Positions 7,872 through 18,056 of a stretch of DNA of 64,000 nucleotides are shown here, piece by piece. A program made the position numbers and the translations under genes. The DNA lies in assembly GCF_000023225.1 (NCBI RefSeq), contig NC_013173.1, positions 870,501 to 934,500 of the forward strand, written 5' to 3'. This DNA comes from Desulfomicrobium baculatum DSM 4028. GTDB lineage: Bacteria > Desulfobacterota > Desulfovibrionia > Desulfovibrionales > Desulfomicrobiaceae. The stretch's first letter is position 1. Every line of letters starts with the position of its first letter. The notes beneath the pieces were generated by a model, which saw nothing but the letters and a program-made list of their open reading frames with translations, was not told the DNA's origin and did not search any database.

Positions 7872-8129
7872 TTAGTAGCGGGGGCGGCTCTCACGGGGCT
7901 GAGATTCGTTGACTTTCAGGGTGCGGCCCTGAAGATCGGTGCCGTTCACTGCCTGGATGGCCTTGCGGGCGCCTTCGTCATCCATCTCGACAAAACCGAA
8001 ACCGCGGGAGCGGCCGGTGGCGCGATCTTCGATGACGTGAGCAGAGGTGACTTCGCCGTACTGGGAAAACAGGGACTTCAGGTCGGCATCGGTGGTCGAC
8101 CAGGACAGATTTCCAACATAGATGTTCAT
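7872..8129 (-). CDS. RRM-type RNA-binding protein
   Basis: 85 residues, essentially one RNA recognition motif. RNP2 is IYVGNL (residues 3-8) and RNP1 is RGFGFVEM (around 43-50), followed by a short basic/proline tail (ESQPRESRPRY). Small glycine-rich or RRM proteins of this type in proteobacteria and cyanobacteria bind RNA and are often cold-induced (family knowledge). The gene has its own terminator and a long leader with possible alternative hairpins, so it is monocistronic. Confidence 0.92.
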   Translation of the reverse strand: MNIYVGNLSWSTTDADLKSLFSQYGEVTSAHVIEDRATGRSRGFGFVEMDDEGARKAIQAVNGTDLQGRTLKVNESQPRESRPRY

Positions 8130-8449
8130 AGACTAGACTATAACTCCGAAAAAAAAAGGTAAGAAAAATGCGGATATTTCGGCTGGAAACAGCTACCAGC
8201 TGGTCCGCACCAGCGCCACGTTCACTTCCCATGAAATGGCATGACGCTTCAAGACTGTTTGATTAGTTAGTAGTGAGCTGTTCGCCTGTCAATATTTTTT
8301 TAGGATTGCAACGTGTGTGGCCGGACTCAAAGAGGGCCCATGATTGAACCCCGGGTCATTCCGGGCGGGTGCGAAGGGAGAAAAGGCTGAAGCAAACGCG
8401 GCCCTTGCGTGCGCAAAAAGAATCGCCGGGAAGGGAACTCTTTGTTTTT
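8130..8449 (-). promoter_or_regulatory. leader and flank of the RRM gene
   Basis: About 320 non-coding bases. In the probable 5' UTR two short hairpins share bases and exclude each other: GCTGG/CCAGC (8182-8186 with 8196-8200) and GCTGGT/ACCAGC (8199-8204 with 8209-8214). A run of As at 8147-8158 (Ts on the transcript) follows towards the gene. No reading frame was convincing. The part from 8290 to 8449 shows nothing recognisable beyond the 3' flank of the transporter gene. Confidence 0.4.
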
Positions 8450-9349
8450 TCAGCTTGATTCGTGTGCATCCGCGAATTTTTGCACCACGGTGCCGACCAG
8501 GATGAAGGCCAACCCGACCAGGGTGGAAGCGTAGATGGTCTCGCCAACCAGGAAATGAATTATGAAGAGCGACAAAAACGGAGCCAGATAAATCAGGTTG
8601 CTGACCTGCGCCGTAGTCCGCGACAGGCGCAGGGCCGACATCCAGAGTACGAAGGTCACGCCCATCTCGAAGACGCCGATATAGACCGCGCCCAGAAACC
8701 CCGGTCCGTTGGGGATCAGCGAAATGCCGGACAGGAGCGCCCACGCCCCGGTGTAGATCGTACCGCAGCAGAAATTGAGCAGCAGGCGCAAGGTCGGGTC
8801 CAGGGTATCCCTGACTCCGAAAATCCAGAACAGGGCCCAGATCACCGTGCTGCCCATGGCCAGGGCAAAGCCCAAGGGGCTTTCCATCTCAAATCCCAGC
8901 AGGTCGCCGTGGGTGGAGATGATGAGCGCTCCGAGATAACCGAGGCCCATGGCCAGAATCTGCAGGCCGCGCAGGCGCTGCCCAAGGAGCGGTATGGCCA
9001 AGAGGCTCATGGTGATGGCCCAGGTGTAGTTGATGGCCTGGGCTTCCTGGGCGCGGAGCAGGTCGTAGGCGCGGATCAGCACGAGGTAGTAGAGGAAGGG
9101 GTTGAGGCCGCCCAGGAACAGCGAGAAGCGGGCTTTCTTGAATGTCAGCCGTGACAGTTCTCCCATCCTTCCCTGGAGGACCAGGATCAGGAGCAGGACC
9201 AGCACCGAGGTCAGACTGGCGTAGAAGAGCAGCGGCTCCGGCCCGAGGTGGCGTAGCGACAGCTTGAAGGCCGTGGCCACGGTCGACCACAGGCAGACCG
9301 CTGCAAGTCCGCAAATATACGCTTTCTTCTGGTTCTTCTGCATTTCCAT
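8450..9349 (-). CDS. EamA/DMT-superfamily transporter
   Basis: About 299 residues with ten hydrophobic segments arranged as two EamA repeats, typical of drug/metabolite exporters of the inner membrane. The first begins AYICGLAAVCLWSTVATAFKL and the second around GSTVIWALFWIFGVRD. The frame is open another 40 codons upstream, but that part is hydrophilic and unlike the family, so the ATG at 9349 is used; the ribosome binding site is not obvious. The substrate is unknown; relatives export amino acids or purines. Confidence 0.85.
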   Translation of the reverse strand: MEMQKNQKKAYICGLAAVCLWSTVATAFKLSLRHLGPEPLLFYASLTSVLVLLLILVLQGRMGELSRLTFKKARFSLFLGGLNPFLYYLVLIRAYDLLRAQEAQAINYTWAITMSLLAIPLLGQRLRGLQILAMGLGYLGALIISTHGDLLGFEMESPLGFALAMGSTVIWALFWIFGVRDTLDPTLRLLLNFCCGTIYTGAWALLSGISLIPNGPGFLGAVYIGVFEMGVTFVLWMSALRLSRTTAQVSNLIYLAPFLSLFIIHFLVGETIYASTLVGLAFILVGTVVQKFADAHESS

Positions 9350-9556
9350 GGGGGCCGGTGATGTGTTGCGGTTTTTGAAAAATGAATATACCGGTGTACA
9401 TGTCACAATGCTGCAAATCATTCGGCATTTGGAAGTGTTGTGCCGCACAATGAACTGGTTTTGACCCACTTGAAAAAACAGGTCGGTCTGGGCGGTTCAT
9501 GGTTACTTGTGGGGGAACCTGAATTTTTGTCAAACGTTTTCATGAGGATGAACAAC

Positions 9557-10300
9557 ATGCTGAAACGCGCTGCTTTTGTGATCGCCTGCCTCCTGTGCAT
9601 GGCTGCCGGTCCGGCCCTGGCCGAGGAAAAAGTCCTGTTGAACGGCATCGACGCCAACTATCCTCCGTTCGCCTACGTCGATCAGAGCGGCAAGCCCAGC
9701 GGCTTCGACGTGGACGCGGTGGACTGGATCGCGGCCAAGATGGGCTTCAAGGTCAAGCACGTGCCCGTGGACTGGGATGGCATCATTCCCAACCTGCTGG
9801 CCAAGAAGATCGACTTCATCTGCTCCGGCATGACCATCACCGCCGAGCGTTCCGAAAAGGTCAACTTCACCGCACCCTACTGGGAAGTGAAGAACGTGTT
9901 CGTGACCAAGAAGGATTCCGCGCTCAAGGCGGAGGAAATCTATGGCAAGGAAGTGACCGTGGGCATGCAGGCCGGCACCTCCGAAGCCAAGTGGATGGCC
10001 GACGAGAAGGAAAAGCAGGGCTGGAAGTTCACCATCAAGCTGTATGATTCCGCTCCCATGGCCATCGAAGACCTGGTCAACGGCCGCCTTGATGCCGCCG
10101 CCATGAACTATCCCCCGGCCCGCGACGCCGAGAAGAAACGCCCCGTGCAGATCGTCGGCATTTTCGGCGAGGTCGAGCCTTTTGGCGCTGCCGTGCGCAA
10201 GGAAGACAAGGAACTGCTCGACACGCTGAACAAGGGCTTCGAACTGCTCAAAGCCGATCCCTACTGGGAAGAGCTCATCGCCAAGCACCTGAACAAGTAG
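9557..10300 (+). CDS. amino acid ABC transporter, periplasmic binding protein
   Basis: 247 residues with a clear signal peptide (MLKRAAFVIACLLCMAAGPALA). The start at 9557 has GAGGA nine bases upstream; ATGs at 9542 and 9548 are alternatives. It belongs to the SBP_bac_3 family: GIDANYPPFAYVDQSGKPSGFDVD at the start of the mature part, then KIDFICSGMTITAERSEKVNFTAPYW. This is the signature of polar amino acid receptors. It is followed by a permease, an ATPase and a second permease. The exact amino acid cannot be told. Confidence 0.93.
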   Translation: MLKRAAFVIACLLCMAAGPALAEEKVLLNGIDANYPPFAYVDQSGKPSGFDVDAVDWIAAKMGFKVKHVPVDWDGIIPNLLAKKIDFICSGMTITAERSEKVNFTAPYWEVKNVFVTKKDSALKAEEIYGKEVTVGMQAGTSEAKWMADEKEKQGWKFTIKLYDSAPMAIEDLVNGRLDAAAMNYPPARDAEKKRPVQIVGIFGEVEPFGAAVRKEDKELLDTLNKGFELLKADPYWEELIAKHLNK

Positions 10301-10321
10301 TCCGACCGTTTTTTGAAACCT

Positions 10322-10360
10322 CGGGAAGGCCTGGCAATGCCCCGGCCTTCCCGTTTTTTT
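10322..10360 (+). terminator. intercistronic attenuator/terminator
   Basis: CGGGAAGGCC pairs with GGCCTTCCCG (10322-10331 and 10344-10353), followed by seven Ts. It lies between the binding-protein gene and the first permease. Partial termination here would give more receptor than membrane components, as in many ABC operons. Confidence 0.8.
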
Positions 10361-10391
10361 GCCAAGCCACGCCAAGGATTCAGCCCTGATC

Positions 10392-11060
10392 ATGAACGAA
10401 ACCGTCACCGTCCTGCTGGACGCCATGCCATATGTGCTGCAGGGCGCGACCGTCACTGTGATCGCAGTGGTCGGCGCAATGTTTTTGGGCCTTTTTATCG
10501 GCGTGCCTCTGGCCGTGGGGCAGGTTTACGGCCCGTGGGCGGTGCGGACGTTGTGCGGCCTTTACGTATGGTTTTTTCGCGGCGTGCCGATTCTGGTACT
10601 GCTTTTTCTTTTCTACTTCGGGCTCTTCAACCTTGTGGGGCTCAATCTGAACGCAGTGGCGGCGGCCATCATCGTGCTCGGCATGACCAGCGGAGCCTAT
10701 CAGTCACAAATTTTTCGCGGCTCCATCCTGTCCCTGTCCAAAGGCCAGCTGAAAGCGGCTCGGGCCCTTGGCATGTCGGACGGCCTGGCCATCCGTTCCA
10801 TCATCCTGCCGCAGGCCTTGCGCCTGTCCATCCCCGGCTGGTCCAACGAGTATTCCATCATATTGAAGGATTCGGCCCTGGCCTTTGTGCTCGGGGCGAG
10901 CGAGATCATGGCGCGGACGCACTTCGTGGCTTCGCGGACCTATCAGCACCTGCCTATGTACGTCAGCGCGGCAGTGCTTTATTTCTTATTGACCTGGGCC
11001 GGGGTCATTGCCCTGCGCGCCCTTGAAAAACGTTTCAGAATAAAGGGTTATGTGCATTAA
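10392..11060 (+). CDS. amino acid ABC transporter permease (first)
   Basis: 222 residues of the HisM/GlnP family with about five membrane segments. The EAA loop is seen as LKAARALGMSDGLAIRSIILPQALRLSIPGWSNE. The ATG at 10392 follows AAGGA at 14 bases; a TTG further upstream is rejected because it lies in the T-tract of the terminator. Its stop overlaps the ATPase start (TAATG). Probably pairs with the second permease of this operon as a heterodimer. Confidence 0.9.
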   Translation: MNETVTVLLDAMPYVLQGATVTVIAVVGAMFLGLFIGVPLAVGQVYGPWAVRTLCGLYVWFFRGVPILVLLFLFYFGLFNLVGLNLNAVAAAIIVLGMTSGAYQSQIFRGSILSLSKGQLKAARALGMSDGLAIRSIILPQALRLSIPGWSNEYSIILKDSALAFVLGASEIMARTHFVASRTYQHLPMYVSAAVLYFLLTWAGVIALRALEKRFRIKGYVH

Positions 11061-11833
11061 TGGTGAATACGAACACAAGAAATCCGCTCATGCGGGTGCA
11101 GGGCATCTCCAAGGTTCTGGGCGGGCGCGAGATACTCAAATCCGTGAGTCTTGATCTTTATGAAGGCGAAATGAAGGTGCTCATCGGTCCCTCGGGGGGC
11201 GGCAAGAGTACGCTCTTGCAATGCATGAACTATCTTATCGTGCCCGACCGGGGCGAAATCGAGCTGGACGGCAGGCGCGTGGATCCGCGCAAAGCGCGCG
11301 AGCTGTGCGAATTTCGTCAGCAGGTGGGCATGATCTTCCAGGATTTCAATCTTTTCGACCACCTGACCGCCTCGGAAAACGTCAGCATCGCCCTGCGCAA
11401 GGTCAAGGGCATGAGCCGCGCCCGGGCCAAGGCCCGTGCCAAGGCCGAGCTGGAGCGCGTCGGCCTGGCCGACAAGGGGCATCTCTATCCGGCGGAGTTG
11501 TCCGGCGGGCAGAAGCAGCGCGTGTCCATCGCCCGCGCCCTGGCCATGGATCCCAAGGTCATGCTGCTGGACGAGCCGACCTCGGCCCTGGATCCGGAAT
11601 TGGTCAGCGAGGTGCTGACCGTCATTCGCGGGCTGGCCCAGAACGGCATGACCATGGTCATGGCCACGCACCAGATGGGGTTCACCCGCTCCCTGGCCGA
11701 CGAGGTGCTTTTCATGCAGGAAGGCAGGATCATCGAGCAGGGCAGCCCCAAGGATCTTTTGGCCGAGGGGTCGGGCACCCGCACCCTTGATTTCTGCTCC
11801 CAGATTCTCGATGTCGAGGGCGCCTGCGCATGA
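11060..11833 (+). CDS. amino acid ABC transporter ATP-binding protein
   Basis: 257 residues of the GlnQ/HisP type. Walker A is GPSGGGKST, the signature is LSGGQKQRVSIARAL and Walker B is VMLLDEPTSALD; the switch histidine is in MATHQMGF. A second in-frame ATG at 11090 could be used instead. Coupled at both ends: TAATG with the upstream permease and ATGA with the downstream permease. Confidence 0.93.
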   Translation: MVNTNTRNPLMRVQGISKVLGGREILKSVSLDLYEGEMKVLIGPSGGGKSTLLQCMNYLIVPDRGEIELDGRRVDPRKARELCEFRQQVGMIFQDFNLFDHLTASENVSIALRKVKGMSRARAKARAKAELERVGLADKGHLYPAELSGGQKQRVSIARALAMDPKVMLLDEPTSALDPELVSEVLTVIRGLAQNGMTMVMATHQMGFTRSLADEVLFMQEGRIIEQGSPKDLLAEGSGTRTLDFCSQILDVEGACA

Positions 11834-12498
11834 ACGAGGAGTTCATCTTTCTGCTGGAGCGCCTGGTGCCCGCACTGAACAAGGGGGTGCTGGTCAGCCT
11901 GCAACTCATCGTGCCTTCGGCCATTCTGGGCATTTTTTTCGGAGTGGTGGTGGGCGCGTGTCGGGCTTTCGGCGGCGGCGTGCTGCGCGCCCTGGCCAAC
12001 GGTTACGCCGCGCTTTTCCGGGGTACGCCGCTGGTCATCCAGCTTTTCATCCTCTATTTCGGCCTGCCGAACGTGGGTATCTATTTTCAGCCCTACACGG
12101 CGGCCGTGCTCGGCTTCACCCTGTGCAGCGCGGCCTACCATTCGGAGTACATCCGCGGCGGGCTGCTTTCCATCAAGCGTGGTCAGGTGCTGGCGGCCCA
12201 GGCGCTTGGTTTCTCAACCTTCACGACCCTGATCTGGATCATCATCCCCCAGGCCTTTCGCCGGGCGTTGCCCGGTTGCGGGAACGAGATCGTGTATCTG
12301 ATCAAGTATTCGTCCCTGGCCTACGTCATCACCTGCTTCGAGCTGACCGGCCAGGCCAAGATCGTGGCCAGCGAAAGCTTTCGCTTCAGCGAGGTCTTCA
12401 TGGTCGTGGGCGTCTATTATCTGATTCTGGTCAGCGTGGCTTCCTATGGTCTGCGCAGGCTGGAAAAGAGACTGGAAATTCCCGGCTTCGGCCATTAG
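11830..12498 (+). CDS. amino acid ABC transporter permease (second)
   Basis: 222 residues, HisQ/HisM family, with the EAA loop LAAQALGFSTFTTLIWIIIPQAFRRALPGCGNE. Overlaps the ATPase gene by four bases. Last gene of the four-gene uptake operon; no clear terminator follows before ettA. Confidence 0.9.
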   Translation: MNEEFIFLLERLVPALNKGVLVSLQLIVPSAILGIFFGVVVGACRAFGGGVLRALANGYAALFRGTPLVIQLFILYFGLPNVGIYFQPYTAAVLGFTLCSAAYHSEYIRGGLLSIKRGQVLAAQALGFSTFTTLIWIIIPQAFRRALPGCGNEIVYLIKYSSLAYVITCFELTGQAKIVASESFRFSEVFMVVGVYYLILVSVASYGLRRLEKRLEIPGFGH

Positions 12499-12615
12499 TC
12501 TGCCTCACGTCCCGGCGTCATTTCTCGCGGTCGGCCTTTGTCGACCGCTTCCGTTCCCGGCCCGTGCATGGCCGGGAAGAAAGCATACAATCTATCCATA
12601 TTCGAGGTTATTATC

Positions 12616-14298
<1,683 letters not shown>

Positions 14299-14310
14299 CA
14301 TGACGTGATG

Positions 14311-14344
14311 AACCCGGCCCGGAATAATTCGGCCCGGGTTCTTT
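14311..14344 (+). terminator. intrinsic terminator after ettA
   Basis: AACCCGGCCCG pairs with CGGCCCGGGTT with one mismatch; the following T-tract is short (CTTTTC). Confidence 0.65.
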
Positions 14345-14414
14345 TCAATTGTGGCGGGTAGTGGTACTTATGTGAACCAGTGATGGCATACTCAATTTTG
14401 TCCATGAGGAGAAT

Positions 14415-14870
14415 ATGATGAATACACAAAGTCTTGCCTGTAAAGTGCTAATGCCTGCATACGGCATCATCGTGGCCGGCAGTATTTTAGAGAATCTGCT
14501 CCTTGGCACTGACTGGTTTTTGCTCGGTTCGGTGATTGGATTTTTATGGCTTGCGGCGGGCTTGGTCGGTCTGACGCTGGCCGTGCGCGAGTTGAGAAAA
14601 GGCGAGGGCTACATGCTGGTCGAGTCCGGTCCCTTCGCCTGGAGCCGCAACCCGATCCTGGCCGCCAATCTGCTTGGCATAATGCCTGGGCTTTGCCTGG
14701 TCCTGAACACCAATTTGGGGATTCTGGGCATTGCTGTCGGAATTTTCCTTTTTTTCAAAAACGTTGGAGCCGAAGAATTGGAACTCGAAGACCAGTTCGG
14801 CGAGACCTATCAGGCTTACCGCGAACGGGTCAGCCGTCTGCTTCCCCTTCCGTCCTGTCCGGAAAATTGA
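14415..14870 (+). CDS. isoprenylcysteine methyltransferase-like integral membrane protein
   Basis: 151 residues with about four membrane segments. The C-terminal part has the ICMT/PEMT-type pattern: GPFAWSRNPILAANLLGIMPG, then GAEELELEDQFGETYQAYRERVSRLLP (SAM-binding RNP and E-E motifs). Such proteins methylate small lipophilic substrates or phospholipids, but bacterial members are mostly uncharacterised. GAGGAG stands just before ATGATG; either ATG (14415 or 14418) may be used. Single gene between terminators. Confidence 0.8.
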   Translation: MMNTQSLACKVLMPAYGIIVAGSILENLLLGTDWFLLGSVIGFLWLAAGLVGLTLAVRELRKGEGYMLVESGPFAWSRNPILAANLLGIMPGLCLVLNTNLGILGIAVGIFLFFKNVGAEELELEDQFGETYQAYRERVSRLLPLPSCPEN

Positions 14871-14885
14871 TCCCTGCACGTTAAC

Positions 14886-14911
14886 GGCAGCCTTCGGGTT
14901 GCCTTTTTTTT
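14886..14911 (+). terminator. terminator after the methyltransferase-like gene
   Basis: GGCAGCC-TTCG-GGTTGCC hairpin with a stable UUCG tetraloop, followed by eight Ts. Confidence 0.85.
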
Positions 14912-14914
14912 CAA

Positions 14915-14940
14915 GAAAAAAGCGCCCTCGGGGGGCGCTT
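14915..14940 (-). terminator. terminator of the convergent lipoprotein gene
   Basis: On the minus strand AAGCGCCC and GGGCGCTT form an eight-base stem followed by Ts. Back-to-back with the plus-strand terminator. Confidence 0.8.
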
Positions 14941-14964
14941 CGTCAGGATCATGTCTGCTTTTTC

Positions 14965-15840
14965 TCAGCGGGATAGAACCAGCTGCATTGTGCTGATCTT
15001 CTGGATCTGTTTTCCGTATTCCCTGATTTCCTGCAGATCATAGCTGTCGTCCTGCACAGCGGATGCGACATGTGCATTGGCTTTTTGCAAAGTGGCCATG
15101 GCCTCATGAATCCGTGCGCCAATGGCGTGGACGCGGACACGAGATTCCTGCGCCAGCACGAAAGCTTTCACCGCCTTGCTCCTTTCGAGCAGGGAGTACG
15201 TGTCTTGGCTGTCGATAATGGCCGCAGAGATGATTTCAAGTTTCATGGCCGTGTCTGCATAGGCTTGCAAATAGCTGAGGGAAGATTCGCCCAGGGAAAA
15301 GTCGGCCTGCAGTCTGTTTGTAAGAGACGTTACGGAATCCGCAAAGGCCAGTACAATACCCTTGATGGTTTCGGACTTTCTGCGTGCTGTCCACGGGGCA
15401 TCAAGTCCCCGTGTGACGTTTTGCACGGCTTCTTCCTGGGCGCGGGTCAGTTCCGGCCCCAATGTCTCGGTGATGTTGTCCAGAAAAACCCGTGCTGACC
15501 TGCGTACCATCTCGGTGCGATCATCCGCTGCAAGGCGTATGAGCAGGTCGCCGTACATGCGCAGCGATTTGCAAGCGGCAACGCGCATGGCCGTTGTTTC
15601 GGCAAGGGCCGATTCGTCGTAGGCCCAGTTGTCTGTATTTTTTGATGTGTCGAGGAGCACGAGCAGCGAGTTCATTTCGATGACTTCGCTACGCATGGAG
15701 AGGAACTCGGATTCGCTCATGCGCCCGACTCTCTCCGTGGCCAGGCCGAAGCTCTCCATGGCGTTGCGTTGTGTCGCGTTTGTGGCGCAACCGGAAAGGA
15801 ATGCGCAAACAGTGATGCACGCGATCAGCATATATTTCAT
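14965..15840 (-). CDS. lipoprotein of unknown function
   Basis: 291 residues. Signal peptide with lipobox FLSGC (cysteine near residue 18). The rest is mostly helical and rich in charged residues and alanine (ATERVGRMSESEFLSMRSEV, then MRVAACKSLRMYGDLLIRLA). No catalytic motif was recognised. It resembles other uncharacterised anaerobe lipoproteins only in general layout. It has its own terminator and a 336-base upstream gap, so it is probably monocistronic. Function not assigned. Confidence 0.75.
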   Translation of the reverse strand: MKYMLIACITVCAFLSGCATNATQRNAMESFGLATERVGRMSESEFLSMRSEVIEMNSLLVLLDTSKNTDNWAYDESALAETTAMRVAACKSLRMYGDLLIRLAADDRTEMVRRSARVFLDNITETLGPELTRAQEEAVQNVTRGLDAPWTARRKSETIKGIVLAFADSVTSLTNRLQADFSLGESSLSYLQAYADTAMKLEIISAAIIDSQDTYSLLERSKAVKAFVLAQESRVRVHAIGARIHEAMATLQKANAHVASAVQDDSYDLQEIREYGKQIQKISTMQLVLSR

Positions 15841-16176
15841 GTTACGATCCCTTGAGCGGTAAGGCTGTCTTTAAAGGCATAATTTGCCAGATAAACAGCA
15901 GTTCTCATATACATGGTGTGTGCGCTTGAATCAAGGGTGTAATCAAAATAAATGTTGTCATACATTTTTTTATGATCTGAATTTGATTGAAATCTCTCTG
16001 AGCTTATATCAAGGACGTGCCCGGTTCATTTGCATGCAGCGTTACAAATTCCGCGATTTTATGGGATGTGGATGTGTAATATATTCGTATTACATAGCGC
16101 AGGAGACCGTTGTCGGATGTAGATTTGCAATGGAAGTCACGGTGGGGCTTCGCTTGACGTGACGAAATGCCCGCGA
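15841..16176. other. AT-rich intergenic region
   Basis: Lies between the lipoprotein gene start and the phnF stop. It is noticeably AT-richer than its neighbours and should hold the lipoprotein promoter. No terminator for phnF, repeat or small gene was recognised. Confidence 0.5.
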
Positions 16177-16899
16177 TCAGGTTTCAATGATGAATTGCAC
16201 ACGCTCGGACGCAAAGCGCGTTTCACAGAACTCTATGGGCCATTCTCTGGGGTCGACGTTCACGCTCTCCGTGACGAGTACAGGTCGGGTTTTGGCCTGG
16301 CGCAGCATGCGGGCTTCTCTGGCCGTGGGCAGGCGGCTTGAGATGTGCGTGCTTTTGCGGCGGTAGTCCATGACCCCGTAATGGCGCAGCGCCTGGGTCA
16401 CGGAACCTGTCTCGCGAAAATGTTCTGCCAGACCCGGAAAGCGGGCTTGAGGGAAATGAGCGCTGGCCAGGCAGATGCGCGCCCCGTCGGCCTCGCCGAG
16501 GGTTTCGAGCACGACGACGGGCTCGCCTTTTTCCAGTTCCAGCGCCCTGGCAACCTCAGTCGTGGCAGGAATGACGCCGGACGAGATAAGCTCCCCGCGC
16601 GGTTTTCGTTCCTGGCGAAGCAGGTTCTCGTGGAAACGGGTGCGCGCGCCCACCGCGTAGTCGATGACCTGTTCGCGCACGAAGCTGCCGCTGCCCTGTT
16701 CCGTGCGAATCAGCTCCTTTTCCGCGAGGAGCGTCAGCGCCCGCCGCACCGTGTGGCGGTTGACCCCGAAGCGTTCGGCCAGTTCCTGCTCTGTGGGGAG
16801 TTTGCTGCCGGGCGGCAACTCGCCCTCCTTGATCCTGAACTCCAGCCAGTCCTGAATCTGCCGCCACAGGGCCACCCCGTTTCTGCGTTGTAACTCCAT
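16177..16899 (-). CDS. phnF: GntR/HutC-family regulator PhnF
   Basis: 240 residues, the standard size. An N-terminal winged helix-turn-helix (KLPTEQELAERFGVNRHTVRRALTLLAEKELI, about 34-66) is followed by a UTRA ligand-binding domain ending in WPIEFCETRFASERVQFIIE. PhnF regulators repress phosphonate uptake and C-P lyase genes until ligand binds (family knowledge). Transcribed divergently from phnG with about 100 bases between, where a palindromic operator-like sequence lies. The position next to phnG and the HutC-type motifs make the assignment good. Confidence 0.9.
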   Translation of the reverse strand: MELQRRNGVALWRQIQDWLEFRIKEGELPPGSKLPTEQELAERFGVNRHTVRRALTLLAEKELIRTEQGSGSFVREQVIDYAVGARTRFHENLLRQERKPRGELISSGVIPATTEVARALELEKGEPVVVLETLGEADGARICLASAHFPQARFPGLAEHFRETGSVTQALRHYGVMDYRRKSTHISSRLPTAREARMLRQAKTRPVLVTESVNVDPREWPIEFCETRFASERVQFIIET

Positions 16900-16956
16900 C
16901 GCCGCCTCCCCGAATGCAAATTGTCACAGAATGCTGAGACTTCAATCCCAGTCGAA

Positions 16957-16976
16957 AGACATAGATGTCTATACAA
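16957..16976. promoter_or_regulatory. probable PhnF operator between phnF and phnG
   Basis: Two overlapping palindromic signals: AGACAT-AG-ATGTCT (16957-16970) and ATGTCTATACAA (16965-16976). The second matches the GTCTAxACAA core also found upstream of phnC at 30085-30094. It differs by one base from the TGTCTAGACA pattern typical of HutC-family regulators. It lies about 26 bases before phnG and could serve both divergent genes. Confidence 0.6.
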
Positions 16977-17001
16977 ATTTTCATATTGTGGAGTTTTCGT
17001 G

Positions 17002-17451
17002 ATGTCAACTGAAGAGACAACGCGGCAGGAGTGGATGGCCGCCCTGGCCCTGGCCCCGGAAGCCCGGTTGCGGGATGCCTGGAACGGTCTGGACGCGCAG
17101 CCGCAGTACAAAATCGTGCGCGGGCCGGAAACGGGACTGGTCATGGTCAGGGCCCGGACCGGCAACACCGGGGAGCGGTTCAACCTGGGCGAGATGAGCG
17201 TGACCCGCTGTACGGTGGCCCTGGACCAGGGAGTCATGGGCCACGCCTTCATCGGCGGTCTCTGCCATGAACGCGCCCGTCTGGCGGCGGTGTTCGACGC
17301 CTTGCTGCAACTTCCTGAGAGGTGCGAGGAACTGCGCCGCACGCTGATCAGTCCGTTGCGACAGGAACGGCAGGCGCATCTGGCCAGGCGGCGGGACGAG
17401 GTGCGTCCGAGCAGGGTCGATTTCTTCACCCTCGTGCGGGGGGAGGAATGA
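17002..17451 (+). CDS. phnG: C-P lyase core subunit PhnG
   Basis: 149 residues (E. coli 150). Subunit of the PhnGHIJ core complex that converts phosphonates and ATP to ribose 1-phosphonate triphosphate and then cleaves the C-P bond. Landmarks: RQEWMAALALAPEARL and the conserved GEMSVTRCTVAL...GHAFIGG. The start at 17002 follows GTGGAG by nine bases. First gene of the plus-strand phn operon; its stop overlaps the phnH start. Confidence 0.95.
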   Translation: MSTEETTRQEWMAALALAPEARLRDAWNGLDAQPQYKIVRGPETGLVMVRARTGNTGERFNLGEMSVTRCTVALDQGVMGHAFIGGLCHERARLAAVFDALLQLPERCEELRRTLISPLRQERQAHLARRRDEVRPSRVDFFTLVRGEE

Positions 17452-18056
17452 TGCTGCAATCCATTCCCGCCGGTTTTGCCCGCCCGGTTTATGAAAGCCA
17501 GGGCACGTTCCGCGCCATCCTCGAAGCCATGTCCCGGCCAGGCAGCCTCGTGCCACTTCCCGTTCAGGCCGACGGGCCGCGTGGCTGGAGCGGCGGCATG
17601 GCCTCCGTGGTCCTGACCTTGTGCGACATGGACACCCCGGTCTGGCTCGACGCCCAGGCAGCCACCGACGACGCCCGGCGTTTTCTGCGCTTTCACTGCG
17701 CGTGCCCGCTGACCGACGCTCCGGCAAAGGCTTCCTTCGCCGTGGTCTTGAGCCACGCGCTCATGCCGTCGCTGGACGTGTTATCCTTGGGCAGTTCCGA
17801 ATATCCCGAACAATCGACCACCGTGCTGCTGGCCACGGATTTTGATGCCGCCCCGGGCGAAAGCATCAGCGTCATGGGGCCGGGAGTGGACGGGGAGGAG
17901 CGTCTGCCCCTTTCCTGGCTTCCTCCCGGGTTCGTTGCCGACTGGCGCGGCAACGGCCGTCTTTTTCCCCGGGGCGTGGATTTGATCCTTGTCGGCCAGG
18001 CCCATGTCGTGGGCTTGCCCCGGACCCTTAAAATGGAGGACCGGCCATGTATGTAG
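17451..18056 (+). CDS. phnH: C-P lyase core subunit PhnH
   Basis: 201 residues (E. coli 194). Landmarks: GFARPVYESQGTFRAILEAMSRPG, then FLRFHCACPL and LGSSEYPEQSTTVLL. Two tandem ATGs occur (17448 and 17451) just after GGGAGGA; 17451 has the better spacing. Overlaps phnG by one base and phnI by ten, indicating coupled translation of the core complex. Confidence 0.95.
   Translation: MLQSIPAGFARPVYESQGTFRAILEAMSRPGSLVPLPVQADGPRGWSGGMASVVLTLCDMDTPVWLDAQAATDDARRFLRFHCACPLTDAPAKASFAVVLSHALMPSLDVLSLGSSEYPEQSTTVLLATDFDAAPGESISVMGPGVDGEERLPLSWLPPGFVADWRGNGRLFPRGVDLILVGQAHVVGLPRTLKMEDRPCM

Noticed and set aside
16920-17001. An upstream start for phnG
   Set aside because: The frame is open from 16921, but the added residues overlap the operator region and have no family similarity. 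The ATG at 17002 has a good ribosome binding site and gives the standard PhnG length.
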